Shown here: one piece after another, positions 1-9,057 of the stretch
Layout of the letters: each line of letters begins with the position of its first letter
Numbering within the stretch: position 1 is the first letter of the stretch
Origin: a virus
DNA length: 30,736 bases
Strand: one strand, 5' to 3'
Virus record (IMG/VR): IMGVR_UViG_3300044949_001206
Span: 1 to 30,736 of that record
Translations under genes and position numbers: made by a program
The notes under the pieces: generated by a model
Databases searched by the model: none
What the model saw: only the letters and a program-made list of their open reading frames with translations
Told to the model about the DNA's origin: nothing

Positions 1-1473
1 CATGTCACCGAGGCGGTTCGTCGGATTCCCCACGGTTGGCATGTAGCTGGTTGGCACCCAGCCAGATTCAAACTGACCTCCCCAGACGTACATGCCGAGG
101 CCGCCCGTCTCCAGGATCTCGAGGATCGCGCTGGTAGTCGTCGATGACGAACCTGACGCCACGAGCCGCGTCCATGTGGTTCCAACAGTAACCGATCCAG
201 ACGTGCCGCGGACAGCTGATGTGCTGGCGTCGTACCATTTCAGCTCCGCTGACACAGTGCCAGCCACGGCGCGGACCCAGATCGACGCCGTGTATTGTGT
301 CGATGCTGACACGGATATCGTCTGCTTGGCGAATGTCCCACCGATGGTCACCAGGAGCTGGTCGGCGTTCGTTCCGCCATCTGGAGAGACGGCAGCATCT
401 CCCGTAACGCCGCCAGTGCTTTTAGTCCATGCGGCATTCGTCAGGTCTGCCGAGTAAAGGCACAGGTTGCGGCTCTCGCCTTCGACGACGAGCCCGGCAC
501 TGCCTCCCGTGACTGCTGGATACCCGATGCGTGGTTCGTCCGTGCCTGCCGTGAGGATGGTCGTGCCGTCCCAGTAGGTATTCGTCGCCATCGTAGACGT
601 CGTTCCGACCGTCGACGTGTTCAGCGATCGGCTCGTGGTCAGCACGGGTCCGAGGTCGAACCGCGTGACCGAACCGGCCGCAGCGTTGCCCGTGAAGCGC
701 CAGGTCGTTCCGAACAGCGACATGACGGTGATGCTCGTCAGGGTCGTCGTGCCAGTGGCCGCAGCGTATGCGGTGATGACGTTCCGGCCCGGGGCCAGAT
801 AGAAACCTGCGCGCTCGTCGATTCGGCCCATGCCGTTCGCGTCCGTGGTGATCGGAACTCGTCGCCCCGTTGCGCTCGTCGCCAGATAGTAGGTGGTGGA
901 ATTCGCGCCCTTGATGGTCACGACCGCCGGGGTCGGGGCATCGCCGAGGACCGTAACCGTTCCGACGCCAGATGACATCGAGACGGTCGTGGCGGACTCG
1001 TTGATCGCGGCCGTGTCGATGGCGAGCGCCTGAGCATACCCGGTGCCCGCGCTCACCGAGCTGGAGAACGTGGCCGGGACAGCCGTGCCAGTGACCTGGT
1101 ACCGGATGGTGCCGGTCAGCCGCTTGAGTTCGTCGGCCTGGATCTGAACGCGCCCGAAGTCGACGAGCAGCTCGAGCGACCCGACGACCACCCGCGAGGG
1201 CCGGGGGGCATAGATACCCTGGAGCCAGTCCAGCGCCCGTAGCTTGTCAGCGTAGGACACCGAGGCGATGTAGAGGCTGCCGACGATTGTAATCTCGCGC
1301 ACGCCGTAATCGACTGTGGTCTGCCGCACGCGGAACGGACCTTCGAAGGTCTCGACCGTGCCGGGCTCGACCAGGGCCGCGGGATCCCACAGGCCCGTCG
1401 TCTCGCGGATGTTGAGCCGGTGGATCGGCCCGTTGACCAGCTCGAGGCCGTTGACGAAAACTTGCAGGCTCAT
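1..1473 (-). CDS. Distal tail protein with C-terminal carbohydrate-binding-like domain (partial, C-terminus off the left edge)
   Basis: The frame is open from the ATG at 1473 to base 1, giving 491 codons with no stop, so the C-terminus lies outside. The start overlaps the stop of the upstream tail-hub gene as ATGA. The first ~130 residues (starting MSLQVFVNGLELVNG) look like a siphovirus distal-tail type N-terminus. The middle is Thr/Ser/Gly-rich beta-type sequence. The last ~120 visible residues have the pattern of the jelly-roll carbohydrate-binding modules common in phage tails, ending in the typical GGQFESGWVPTSYMPT. That motif family binds surface glycans, so host-surface adhesion is inferred. 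It could also be annotated as a minor tail or baseplate protein. The structural role is fairly sure; the exact position in the tail tip is not. Confidence 0.75.
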   Translation of the reverse strand, partial: MSLQVFVNGLELVNGPIHRLNIRETTGLWDPAALVEPGTVETFEGPFRVRQTTVDYGVREITIVGSLYIASVSYADKLRALDWLQGIYAPRPSRVVVGSLELLVDFGRVQIQADELKRLTGTIRYQVTGTAVPATFSSSVSAGTGYAQALAIDTAAINESATTVSMSSGVGTVTVLGDAPTPAVVTIKGANSTTYYLATSATGRRVPITTDANGMGRIDERAGFYLAPGRNVITAYAAATGTTTLTSITVMSLFGTTWRFTGNAAAGSVTRFDLGPVLTTSRSLNTSTVGTTSTMATNTYWDGTTILTAGTDEPRIGYPAVTGGSAGLVVEGESRNLCLYSADLTNAAWTKSTGGVTGDAAVSPDGGTNADQLLVTIGGTFAKQTISVSASTQYTASIWVRAVAGTVSAELKWYDASTSAVRGTSGSVTVGTTWTRLVASGSSSTTTSAILEILETGGLGMYVWGGQFESGWVPTSYMPTVGNPTNRLGDM

Positions 1474-4400
1474 AGCGAATAGTCCCTCAGCGTGTAGGTA
1501 GCCATATTGTCACCCGGCCCGCCACTATCTGTTATGCCCCAGAGGAGGAGGGTCTTCTGCGAGCCGTCCGGGAGCTGCACGAGGACCGTGTCGCCAGGCT
1601 CGGCATAGTCCAGGAGCGGAGCCTCGACCGTATAGACCAGGTGGCTGCGCAGGTACTCGTCCATGTAATTTTCAGCGTAGCTCCTGCACTCGGCCTGCGG
1701 CATGTTGCCCAACCGGATGATCTTCGTGCGGCCCCTCGCGATGTGAGCCTGGGCCGTCGCTGCCGTGGTCGGCGAGCCGCCCGTGAATGTCACCGTGGGG
1801 ATGCTCGTGAAGCCTCGATTGACCGAACCGGAGATGAACAGCCGGGTGACGCGTCCACCGACCACCTCGGTCGTCGCCGTGTCCGTGTTCGTCCCGTCGG
1901 ACAGGCTCACGGTCGGAATGCTGGTGTAGCCAGCTCCTCGACCGGTGACGACTATCTGATTCGTGACCTGCCCATAGGTGGCGCTGTTGCGCTTCATCCA
2001 GGCCGTCGGGGCGTACCGGAAGCTCACGTTAAGGTTGCCGTCAGGCTGCGCCCAGGTCGTGCCGAACCCGGCAGCGTTCAGCGTCGCATTGCTGGCGAGG
2101 TTGCTGTTATCGGTCATCGTGGCCGTGTGGGCGTTCGTGTCTCGCTGGAGGATCTCGATCGACGTAATGCCCTTGTTGACCGTGTCCGTGATCTGGCGAA
2201 CCGATATAGCAATAAAGCTATAACGGTCCGGGCGGATCATCCGCTCGAGGTCCTTCTTCTCGATCGTAAATGGCTGGTTGTTCTGAAGCGGTATCCAGTC
2301 AGCCGAAGGAAGCAGGGTCCAGTTGTATACGAGGTTATCTTGCGTCAATTCCTGGAGCGGCTGGGTTCCGGTCGACGCAAACACGCCAATGATCATTCCC
2401 TGCCCAGAAATGCGTATGCTCTCGATGGTCGGGTAAACTTCAATAGGGTTGCTCGGCGGAATCGTAAACCACATCGTGTTAAGAAAGCTCTCGACATCGC
2501 CGCCAATGTCAACGGGAACCGCCTTCGTCGTGTCGTCGCCATCGAAAGCCGCTTGTGGGTTTGACCACGTCTTAGTGCCTGCAACCGCCGAGACTCCGCC
2601 AAAAGCGATGCTCGCGATGTCAGTCGGGTCATCGGTATCGTTTTGCGAGATGACCGTCATGCTAGTGATTCGCTCAGCGCGATCCTCTACCTTGACTTGA
2701 GCGATTCCAGGTAAAACATATGCGGGTGCTGCGGCCTGGGTAACAGGTCCGATCTTGACCTTCCCATCGATACGATCGCGGAGCAGTACGTTTGGCGGAA
2801 AGCTCGTCGCCATCCACTCCTTGACCATCTCGTCCATGTAGATGCTGGATGCGGTGCGCTCCTTTGATACGATACCGGTGTTCTCGATAATCCAGTCGTT
2901 GACGTAATCAAGAGGTCCATCCACGAACTGCTTGCTCGTGGCAATAGCTATCCATGTCTCGACGTTGTTATTGACCGCTTGTCCGTTCAGCGTGTCATTC
3001 TTGGCTTCGACCGTGTAAACGCCAATATCGTTGTTATTCCATGCGTCGTAATCGCGGGAATCTCTATTGAGTAAAAGATGACTCGTCGAAAGCCAGTATT
3101 GATCAGTTGCTGAGCTTGTTCTATGTCCAGTGAACGGGATCATGTGTCCGATCTGATAGTATGCGCCCGCGCATTGAGGTCGCAGGCCGTTGATGCTTGT
3201 GGCCGCTGTTGGCAGCTCGCCGACAGCGACGGGTGTGCGACCAGAGAACGCCTGCACGGCTTCGAGGGTGGAAACCCGGATGCGGTCACCCGGGCCGGCA
3301 TTCGCACCGCCAACCGGGTTCGTCGGGAACACATCGACGGTCATCTGTCCGGTCGTGCGATTGATCGCCGTGATCTCGACCGTGCGCTCGTTGCCGTCAG
3401 CGAACGTGACCGTGAGATACTCCTTGTTCGACCACCCAGAGGCCGGGAGACCTGGCTCCGTGCCGCCGAGGTCGGAGATGCCGGTGATGTAGCTGGCTGC
3501 GTCGGTGGGCGTGATGAACCGGCTTCCGACGTTCACCGATGCAATGGTGGTCGGAAGCAGGTTCTGCGGGTCCCTCCGGTTGCAGAGAAAGTAGGGCTCG
3601 CGACCGCGGGCGTTGATGACCTCGAAGGTGGTGATCGTGCCGGACATCGTGAACGTCACTGACGTGGTCGCCGTCAGGTTAAACGCCGCCACGAGACGAC
3701 TGTAGTAGGTTCCAGTTGGTCCGCCTGAGAGCGTCATCGTGCTAAGCGTATCGCCGTCAATCATCGCCAGGTAAAACCCGGCTGGCAGACTGATCGTCTG
3801 CGTAGAGACACCGGTTGCGAGGTTCGTCGGGCGGATCTTCGGGACGATCCAGCGATCGACCACCCGATACCTGACATAAAAGTTACTGGTGAAGCTATTC
3901 TTCCAGTGAATCTCATACGGGAACACGTTTGTGACGGTGTGGTAATCTGCCGACCCGCCACCGCTTGAGTAGAGCGTGGCGAAGTTCGCATCGCTTGCCA
4001 CCTGGACAGCCGTCCCGATAGAGGTGTCGTGTGCCGCGCTTCCACCCGTCTCGCGCAGGTACATGTGGCTATCACCGGAGAGTTGCCACACGGTCGTGGC
4101 GTTGACGCTGGTCGCCGGGTGCTTATACTGGATCGTCCTGGCGATTCCGATGAGCGGATGAAACCGCGTGAGCAAACCTGGTCCGATGAACCTGCGTGGC
4201 GTATAGTTCCCGCGAAGCTTCGACAGCACGCCCTCGCACGAGACCTCCAGCACCTCCACGATGCTGCCGCCCCGACGGGTCACGCTCTCGCGGACCTCCT
4301 GGATGACGCCCCGGAAGTATGCCCACAGGCCACCGCCGATCCCGCGGTCGACCTGCACCTGCTGGTACTGGCTCACCGTCAGCCCCGCCGGGATGCGTGC

Positions 4401-4601
4401 CTTGAGCAGCGTGAGGTTCAGCGTCCACGTGCCCTTGTCGAGGTCGAACGACCGGGAGCGAGACAGCACCGCGCCACCGTTCAGCGACCACGCCGCGCCC
4501 AGCTCGTCCAGCAGCCGGAAGTCGTAGCGGATCGAGACCTGGCGCGATGATAGCGCCCGGTTGAGGCCGTCCACCGAGAGGCCGGTCAGCTCGTTAATCA
4601 T
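1470..4601 (-). CDS. Large tail tip / hub protein (Tal-like minor tail protein)
   Basis: This 1043-aa protein lies directly after the tape measure, the usual place of the tail-tip hub gene in siphoviruses. It starts with ATG at 4601 (MINELTGLSVDG), overlapping the tape-measure stop by 4 nt. The N-terminal ~140 residues resemble a hub domain. The middle (about 590-790) contains a stretch resembling a discoidin/F5-8C-like beta sandwich. Two consecutive glycine-rich units (GAGYTSIPTVSLSDG and RGFTSIPTVTFTGG, about 895-955) repeat a pattern often seen in phage fibre and structural proteins. The C-terminal ~80 residues (YTVEAPLLDYAEPGDTVLVQ) resemble the end of hub proteins that close the tail channel. 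I see no lytic active site. The hub assignment rests on synteny and general resemblance. Confidence 0.72.
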   Translation of the reverse strand: MINELTGLSVDGLNRALSSRQVSIRYDFRLLDELGAAWSLNGGAVLSRSRSFDLDKGTWTLNLTLLKARIPAGLTVSQYQQVQVDRGIGGGLWAYFRGVIQEVRESVTRRGGSIVEVLEVSCEGVLSKLRGNYTPRRFIGPGLLTRFHPLIGIARTIQYKHPATSVNATTVWQLSGDSHMYLRETGGSAAHDTSIGTAVQVASDANFATLYSSGGGSADYHTVTNVFPYEIHWKNSFTSNFYVRYRVVDRWIVPKIRPTNLATGVSTQTISLPAGFYLAMIDGDTLSTMTLSGGPTGTYYSRLVAAFNLTATTSVTFTMSGTITTFEVINARGREPYFLCNRRDPQNLLPTTIASVNVGSRFITPTDAASYITGISDLGGTEPGLPASGWSNKEYLTVTFADGNERTVEITAINRTTGQMTVDVFPTNPVGGANAGPGDRIRVSTLEAVQAFSGRTPVAVGELPTAATSINGLRPQCAGAYYQIGHMIPFTGHRTSSATDQYWLSTSHLLLNRDSRDYDAWNNNDIGVYTVEAKNDTLNGQAVNNNVETWIAIATSKQFVDGPLDYVNDWIIENTGIVSKERTASSIYMDEMVKEWMATSFPPNVLLRDRIDGKVKIGPVTQAAAPAYVLPGIAQVKVEDRAERITSMTVISQNDTDDPTDIASIAFGGVSAVAGTKTWSNPQAAFDGDDTTKAVPVDIGGDVESFLNTMWFTIPPSNPIEVYPTIESIRISGQGMIIGVFASTGTQPLQELTQDNLVYNWTLLPSADWIPLQNNQPFTIEKKDLERMIRPDRYSFIAISVRQITDTVNKGITSIEILQRDTNAHTATMTDNSNLASNATLNAAGFGTTWAQPDGNLNVSFRYAPTAWMKRNSATYGQVTNQIVVTGRGAGYTSIPTVSLSDGTNTDTATTEVVGGRVTRLFISGSVNRGFTSIPTVTFTGGSPTTAATAQAHIARGRTKIIRLGNMPQAECRSYAENYMDEYLRSHLVYTVEAPLLDYAEPGDTVLVQLPDGSQKTLLLWGITDSGGPGDNMATYTLRDYSL

Positions 4602-7189
4602 CGGTAGGCCACCGCGTTCGCATTGAGGCTGCGGGTCGTATCCACCGAGGGCGCCCGGAAGTAAGCGCTGTCCGGGAACGCCTCGCGGAAGTCCCGCACG
4701 TTGACGACCTGCGTGTAGATCGGGCGGTCCGGCGTCTCGCCGGGCATCGCCGCGGGCTTCTCCTCGGGTTTGATCCCGAGCATTGCCAGCGCCTGATTAC
4801 GAAGATCAAACAGATTTGGGCCTTGCATGTTCGGAACGACAGCACGACCGCCGCCGATCGGGATGAGCGTCGCGTCGATCGGCATGTCCTTGGGCGTCTT
4901 GGCCATCTCCTGAAAGATCAGGTTAGCCTGATCGCGAGCCTTCTTGGCAGCCTCTTGAAGGGCGCGAAGCTCAGCGCCTCCGATGAGGCCAAAGCTCAGG
5001 CTGTATGCTGGACTGCGCTGAAAGTCAAAGACAGCCTGCTCGGCTTTCCTGGCTCGCTCTTCAGCCGCCTTCGTTTCTCGCTGGAGCTCATCGAACCTCG
5101 GGTTCCTGTTGGCATACTTCTCCGGGTTCACTAGCTTGTCGATCTTCTCGGCGTTGTCTTTGACCTCCTTGGAGATCCGCTCCGCTTCCTTGCCAGCGTT
5201 GACCACGCCCTCGTACATCATCAGCCCGAACATGGCGGCGATGCCGAGCGGACCAGTCAGTGCAGACGACAGACCGTCAATCGCAGAACGAACAGCCGGA
5301 CTCTGCGCCAGGGCCTGGACGATCTGATCTTTCAGTTTACCTCCGATGGTGCTTGCGACTGCACCGAAGTTGCCGGCGAAGAGCTGTGACGCCATAGACA
5401 GCGCGTCATTGAGTTGAGCCGCGGCGTTCTTGGCAGCTTCCTGATCCTGCTTGGCCTGCCACGCGATGTAATCGGTCTTCAGCTTCTTCCGGCGCTCGTC
5501 GTCATCGCGGTCCTGCTTGGCCTGCCACGCGATGTATTCGCTGGTCAGCTTGCGGCTGCGCTCGTCCGCGTCGCGGTCCTGCTCGGCCTGCCACGCGACA
5601 TAATCGGCGATGATCTTCTTGCGATGCTCGGCGTCCTTTTGAGCCTTCTTAATCTCCTCGGATGTCGGACCACCTGCGCCGGCTGGTTTGGTCCCGCTCA
5701 GGCCCTTGAACGCGGTCGACACGCCGCCCGTCTTCGCCGCGTCGATCAGCGCCTGCACGTCAGGCGTGATCAGCCCACCGAGCGCCCGGATTCCCGACCC
5801 GGCAGCCGTGGCCGCCTTCCCGCCCAGCGTGATCACGCCCTGGACGGCGCCACCGATCGCGTCCTTCACATCTTCGGCCTTCGTCTGGAGGAACGTCAGC
5901 GCGTTCCCGAGGGCCTGCTTGATCGGAGCCGGGACGAACGCCCCGATCCGCTCGAGCACACCAGAGACGATCTCCAGGAGCGATCGTAGCTTCTCGCGAA
6001 TCCAGTCGATCACCGCGGTGAACGGCTTGCGGATGTTCTCGACGAGCTTCCCGACGAGGGTCGAGATGCCGGAGAACAGACCCGAGAAGAACTTCGTCAG
6101 GCCTTCCCAGTTGCGAGCGATGGTGTAGGCCAGCGCCGCGACAGCAGCACCCGCCGCGAGGAACGGGCCGGCAGCGACGACGGCTGTGCCGAACGCCGTG
6201 GCCACTCCCGTGAGGGCCGGGATCATCGAGGCCGTGAGCGCCCCAGCAATGGCGACGATCGTGACCTGGAGCCCGGGCGGGAATAGCTTATCCATCGCCG
6301 CGACGAGCCCGGCGTTCTCGATGGTTGCCGCGAACCCGGCGATGATGCTCGCCGCGTTGCCGATGATGTCAGCGACGTGGAACGCCCGGATCAGCCGCTC
6401 GCCGATCAGGGTCGCCGTGCGGGTTGCGCCGTCCACGAGGTTCGAGAACACGCCGTTGATCGTCTTAGCCTGCTTCTCCATCATCCCGGGGAACTTCTCG
6501 TTCATCCCGTTGATGAGCGCGTTGATCGCGGTGGTGCTGTCGATCGCACCCTTCTCGGCGCGCTTCATCGCCTCGGGAATGCTCACCCCGATAGCGCTCG
6601 CGATCATCTTCCAGCCGGGGATGCCCATCTCGGCGAGCTGGTTCATTTCCTCAGCGGAGACCTTGCCCTTCGCCTGCATCTGCCCGAGCGCCAGGGTCAC
6701 GCGGTCGATCTGCTCCTTGCCGCCCCCGAGGCCAGCGACGGCGTTGCCGATCGAGTTCATCAGCGGGATGATGTCCTGGGCGGCGAACCCGAACGCGAGC
6801 AGGCGCCGAGCGCTGTCTTGCAGCCCGACGAACTCGAACGGGGTGGACGCGGCGAACTTGGCGAGGTCCTTGAGGAACGCGTCTGCCTTCTCGGCAGACC
6901 CGAGGAGCGTCGTGAACGCGACGCGGGACTGCTCGAGATCCGCGGCGAGCTTGATCGACGCGATGCCTGCCGCAGCCAGGCCGGCAGCGACAACGGCCAT
7001 CGTGCTGGCCGCAGCCTGCGAGACACCGCGCAGCCGCTCGAGCTTGTCGGCGTGAGCGGCTGCCGCACGGGCCGCCTTCGCCTGCTCACCCTCCAGTGCC
7101 TCGATGCGACCGATCAACTCCTGGAGCTGCTTGCTAGCATCCCCGGAATCGACCTTCGCCGTGATGACGATGCTACCTTGAAGAGCCAT
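4598..7189 (-). CDS. Tail tape measure protein
   Basis: At 863 aa this is a typical tape measure, the helical protein that sets tail length and fills the tail tube. Residues ~60-250 match the known tape-measure N-terminal domain, including TPFEFVGLQDSARRL, ALGQMQAKGKVSAEEMNQL and EMGIPGWKMI. Hydrophobic, Ala/Gly-rich segments lie at about 300-355, and long charged helices follow. Three tandem 21-aa units of the type DYIAWQAKQDRDDDER lie at about 516-582, a periodic coiled-coil-like block. The ATG at 7189 lies inside the end of the frameshifted chaperone frame, which stops at 7173, giving a 17-nt overlap and coupled translation. Position after the chaperones and before the hub protein confirms the role. 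Confidence 0.93.
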   Translation of the reverse strand: MALQGSIVITAKVDSGDASKQLQELIGRIEALEGEQAKAARAAAAHADKLERLRGVSQAAASTMAVVAAGLAAAGIASIKLAADLEQSRVAFTTLLGSAEKADAFLKDLAKFAASTPFEFVGLQDSARRLLAFGFAAQDIIPLMNSIGNAVAGLGGGKEQIDRVTLALGQMQAKGKVSAEEMNQLAEMGIPGWKMIASAIGVSIPEAMKRAEKGAIDSTTAINALINGMNEKFPGMMEKQAKTINGVFSNLVDGATRTATLIGERLIRAFHVADIIGNAASIIAGFAATIENAGLVAAMDKLFPPGLQVTIVAIAGALTASMIPALTGVATAFGTAVVAAGPFLAAGAAVAALAYTIARNWEGLTKFFSGLFSGISTLVGKLVENIRKPFTAVIDWIREKLRSLLEIVSGVLERIGAFVPAPIKQALGNALTFLQTKAEDVKDAIGGAVQGVITLGGKAATAAGSGIRALGGLITPDVQALIDAAKTGGVSTAFKGLSGTKPAGAGGPTSEEIKKAQKDAEHRKKIIADYVAWQAEQDRDADERSRKLTSEYIAWQAKQDRDDDERRKKLKTDYIAWQAKQDQEAAKNAAAQLNDALSMASQLFAGNFGAVASTIGGKLKDQIVQALAQSPAVRSAIDGLSSALTGPLGIAAMFGLMMYEGVVNAGKEAERISKEVKDNAEKIDKLVNPEKYANRNPRFDELQRETKAAEERARKAEQAVFDFQRSPAYSLSFGLIGGAELRALQEAAKKARDQANLIFQEMAKTPKDMPIDATLIPIGGGRAVVPNMQGPNLFDLRNQALAMLGIKPEEKPAAMPGETPDRPIYTQVVNVRDFREAFPDSAYFRAPSVDTTRSLNANAVAYR
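5456..5645 (-). repeat. Three tandem ~63-bp repeats inside the tape-measure gene
   Basis: The plus-strand words cctgccacgcgatgta or close variants recur three times at 63-bp spacing and encode 21-aa units centred on DY(I/V)AWQA(K/E)QD. Tape measures grow or shrink by in-frame repeat changes, so this block may reflect tail-length variation. Confidence 0.75.
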
Positions 7190-7918
7190 CCGCCTGCCGT
7201 TCCTCGAGAGCCTGCCGTTCTAGTTCCCCTCTTATCCTTATGCCCAGACGCCAATCACCGAGCGTCCAGTGCTCCGGCGCTGGCATCCCGGCCTCGATGA
7301 GCATCGCCATTTCGCCGTAATACTGGATTGCCCCCCACACGGGCCACAGGTACGCGCACCCGTCGTCCCAGGTCTTGTCCTCGGGGCGCTTGTTCCCGTG
7401 GCAGTAGAGCCGCTCCTGGGCGGCTCCCCACCGGGGCTCCTCGCGTTTCCACGGACAGTTCGTGCAGCTCAGCCCGCCCGGCTCCTTGCGCAGAATGCGC
7501 TGCCGGTCGCGGTACAGGGCTACAGACCGGACAAAAAATCGTCCGTGACCTCGATCTCGTCGGCGTCGTCCTCGGCAGCTTCGGCCTTGCGCACGGGGTT
7601 CAGGATCTCGGACAGCGCCGGGAGCCAGTATTTCTGGGCCTCGTGGTGGGCGAGGAACGCGCGGGCGTTTTCCTCGTTCAGCTCGAGGTCAGCGCCGTCA
7701 TCGCCCTGCACACCGGACCATCCGACGAGCAGCTTGAGCGCGACCGCTTCCATAATCTTGATAAACTTGTCGGCGAAGTTCTTCTTGCCAGCGATGAGCG
7801 CGAGCTTCTTGTCATAGACGCCGCGCTCGTCCTTGGTGAACCCGCGGAACTCGAGCGCCAGGCCGTCCGAGAACTCGAAGCGACGTACCACGGGCTTGCT
7901 GGACAGGGTGAATGCCAT
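7173..7918 (-). CDS. Tail assembly chaperone GT-type fusion (made by -1 frameshift)
   Basis: Translation starts at 7918 as for the short chaperone, slips -1 at the T_TTT_TTG heptamer (7538-7532) and continues in the second frame to TAG at 7175-7173, giving about 248 aa. The post-shift part (119 residues, starting VRSVALYRDRQRIL) is an open frame without its own good start. It contains four cysteines, including CTNC, spaced as in a possible metal-binding site. Short and long chaperone forms bind the tape measure and recruit tube protein during tail assembly, as in lambda G and GT. The location between tube protein and tape measure, the heptamer and the exact continuity of the second frame all support this. 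No direct evidence of shift efficiency is available. Confidence 0.88.
7520..7918 (-). CDS. Tail assembly chaperone (G-type, unshifted product)
   Basis: This 132-aa acidic protein (MAFTLSSKPVVRRFEF...) sits between the tail tube gene and the tape measure, the fixed position of G-type chaperones in siphoviruses. A strong GGAGGAG Shine-Dalgarno lies just before the ATG. The C-terminus ends in an Asp/Glu-rich tail (EAAEDDADEIEVTDDFLSGL), and the slippery heptamer lies in its last codons, six codons before the stop. The protein shields the tape measure before tube polymerisation; it is not part of the finished virion in known systems. Sequence identity to named families is too weak for me to give a symbol. 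Confidence 0.88.
   Translation of the reverse strand: MAFTLSSKPVVRRFEFSDGLALEFRGFTKDERGVYDKKLALIAGKKNFADKFIKIMEAVALKLLVGWSGVQGDDGADLELNEENARAFLAHHEAQKYWLPALSEILNPVRKAEAAEDDADEIEVTDDFLSGL
7532..7538 (-). promoter_or_regulatory. Programmed -1 ribosomal frameshift site T_TTT_TTG
   Basis: On the coding strand the codons GAT TTT TTG form a canonical X_XXY_YYZ heptamer. A -1 slip re-pairs both tRNAs (TTT TTT) and opens a 119-codon frame ending just inside the tape-measure start. The zero-frame stop is only 10 nt past the heptamer. Confidence 0.9.
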
Positions 7919-7948
7919 GTATCTCTCCTCCCGAGAGGCTCCGAAGGT

Positions 7949-8002
7949 GGGACGGGCAGGGGTGGAGCGTTCCCCGTTCGGCTGGCCAGCCTAGCCCGTC
8001 CC
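7949..8002 (-). promoter_or_regulatory. Structured intergenic RNA between tail tube and chaperone genes
   Basis: A perfect 9-bp inverted repeat (gggacgggc 7949-7957, gcccgtccc 7994-8002) encloses two smaller hairpins: GGCT-GGCC-AGCC and GGGG...CCCC. This predicts a three-way-junction-like fold. There is no U-tract, so it is not a normal intrinsic terminator. It could be a partial terminator, an RNA-processing site or a stability element that sets the large tube-to-chaperone expression ratio. That role is inference. Confidence 0.5.
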
Positions 8003-8016
8003 GGCGATGGTAGCGT

Positions 8017-9057
8017 TTAGGTGTAAGCGGTCTGCGCGTTGATCACGACCAGGCGAGCCGCCTCGCCATCGACGGGATCGTACATGCCCGTAAAGGTGAT
8101 CGGCTTCTCGAGCTTGCCGCGCTGCCCGGCCACCGATCCGTCAGCGAGGGCCGCCGCGCGGATGGTGATCGTCGCCGAGTGACCTGACGTTCCGCCGCCG
8201 ATCGCGAGGATGATCTCGGGCAGGGTCTGGAGCCCGAGCGTCGTAGCCGTGTCGATCTTCGTCATGTAGGTGTCGATGGTCGAGAACACGCTGGCCGAAG
8301 CGTCAGCCTTGAGCGTGAACGAGCCGCTCACGTTGAATCCGATACGCTCCATCGCGGGGACCATGATCGAGCCGGCAGCCATCTCGGCGGCTTCGTCGAA
8401 AACGTTCTCAAACACGAACTCGAAAGACTTGAGCTGGTTCAGCAGCGAGGTTCCTGCGATGCTGAACGTCGATACGCGAGCCATCGCGAGGATGGGATCG
8501 ACAGCCAGACCGAGGAACGCCGGAAGCGTCAGGGTCTGCTCGTCCTGTGCGCCGGTGGTCGAGCTCACGGGCTTGCCGGAGATCAGGTCAACGGACATCG
8601 TGACCTTGCCGCCCGCCTCGCCGGCGATCGTCATCCGCGAGACCTTCGTCCCGGCGAACTGCCAGGCTTTACCGCTCGAGTTGAAGGCATCCTGAAAAAC
8701 GTGCGTGAAGCTCGGGAGCGCCCGCTCAGCGGCGCTGCTTCCGACGGTGATCGTGTGCGTGTACGGACCGACGCCGCTGGTCGCGAGCTTGCCGAAACCG
8801 AACTTGCCGAACGTAGCCATCGCGTCGAGACGGGCGTCCATCTCGATCGTCTGCGTGGCCGTGACCTTCGTGACGATCGACTGGAGGCCGTTCTCCAGGG
8901 CGCCGATGAGCGTGTCCTGATCGTTGACGGTCTCGACGTTGATCACGGGGCGGTCAGCGCGGACGGGATAGCTCTTATCCAGCGTGACGACAGCGGTTCC
9001 GTAGGTGCTCTCGCCCGTGACGTCCAGGGCGATGCGATTAAAAGTTCCGACCGACAT
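8017..9057 (-). CDS. Major tail tube protein
   Basis: This 346-aa protein precedes the chaperone pair, as tail tube genes do. It starts MSVGTFNRIALDVTGESTYG, and the ATG at 9057 has a GAGGAGGG Shine-Dalgarno and overlaps the upstream stop by one base (TAATG). It is rich in beta-type sequence and Thr/Ser/Gly, with phrases such as GGKVTMSVDLISGKP and YDPVDGEAARLVVINAQTAYT near the end, as in phage tail tube proteins. It would polymerise into the tail tube around the tape measure. At 346 residues it is longer than simple ~200-aa tube proteins, so an extra surface domain is possible. I see no clear Ig-like signature. Confidence 0.85.
   Translation of the reverse strand: MSVGTFNRIALDVTGESTYGTAVVTLDKSYPVRADRPVINVETVNDQDTLIGALENGLQSIVTKVTATQTIEMDARLDAMATFGKFGFGKLATSGVGPYTHTITVGSSAAERALPSFTHVFQDAFNSSGKAWQFAGTKVSRMTIAGEAGGKVTMSVDLISGKPVSSTTGAQDEQTLTLPAFLGLAVDPILAMARVSTFSIAGTSLLNQLKSFEFVFENVFDEAAEMAAGSIMVPAMERIGFNVSGSFTLKADASASVFSTIDTYMTKIDTATTLGLQTLPEIILAIGGGTSGHSATITIRAAALADGSVAGQRGKLEKPITFTGMYDPVDGEAARLVVINAQTAYT

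Noticed and set aside
7255-7452. A 65-codon minus-strand frame between chaperone and tape measure
   Set aside because: The -1 frame continuing from the slippery heptamer covers the same DNA and is open from end to end with protein-like composition; the 65-codon frame is Arg/Gly/Ala-rich and has no ribosome-binding site.
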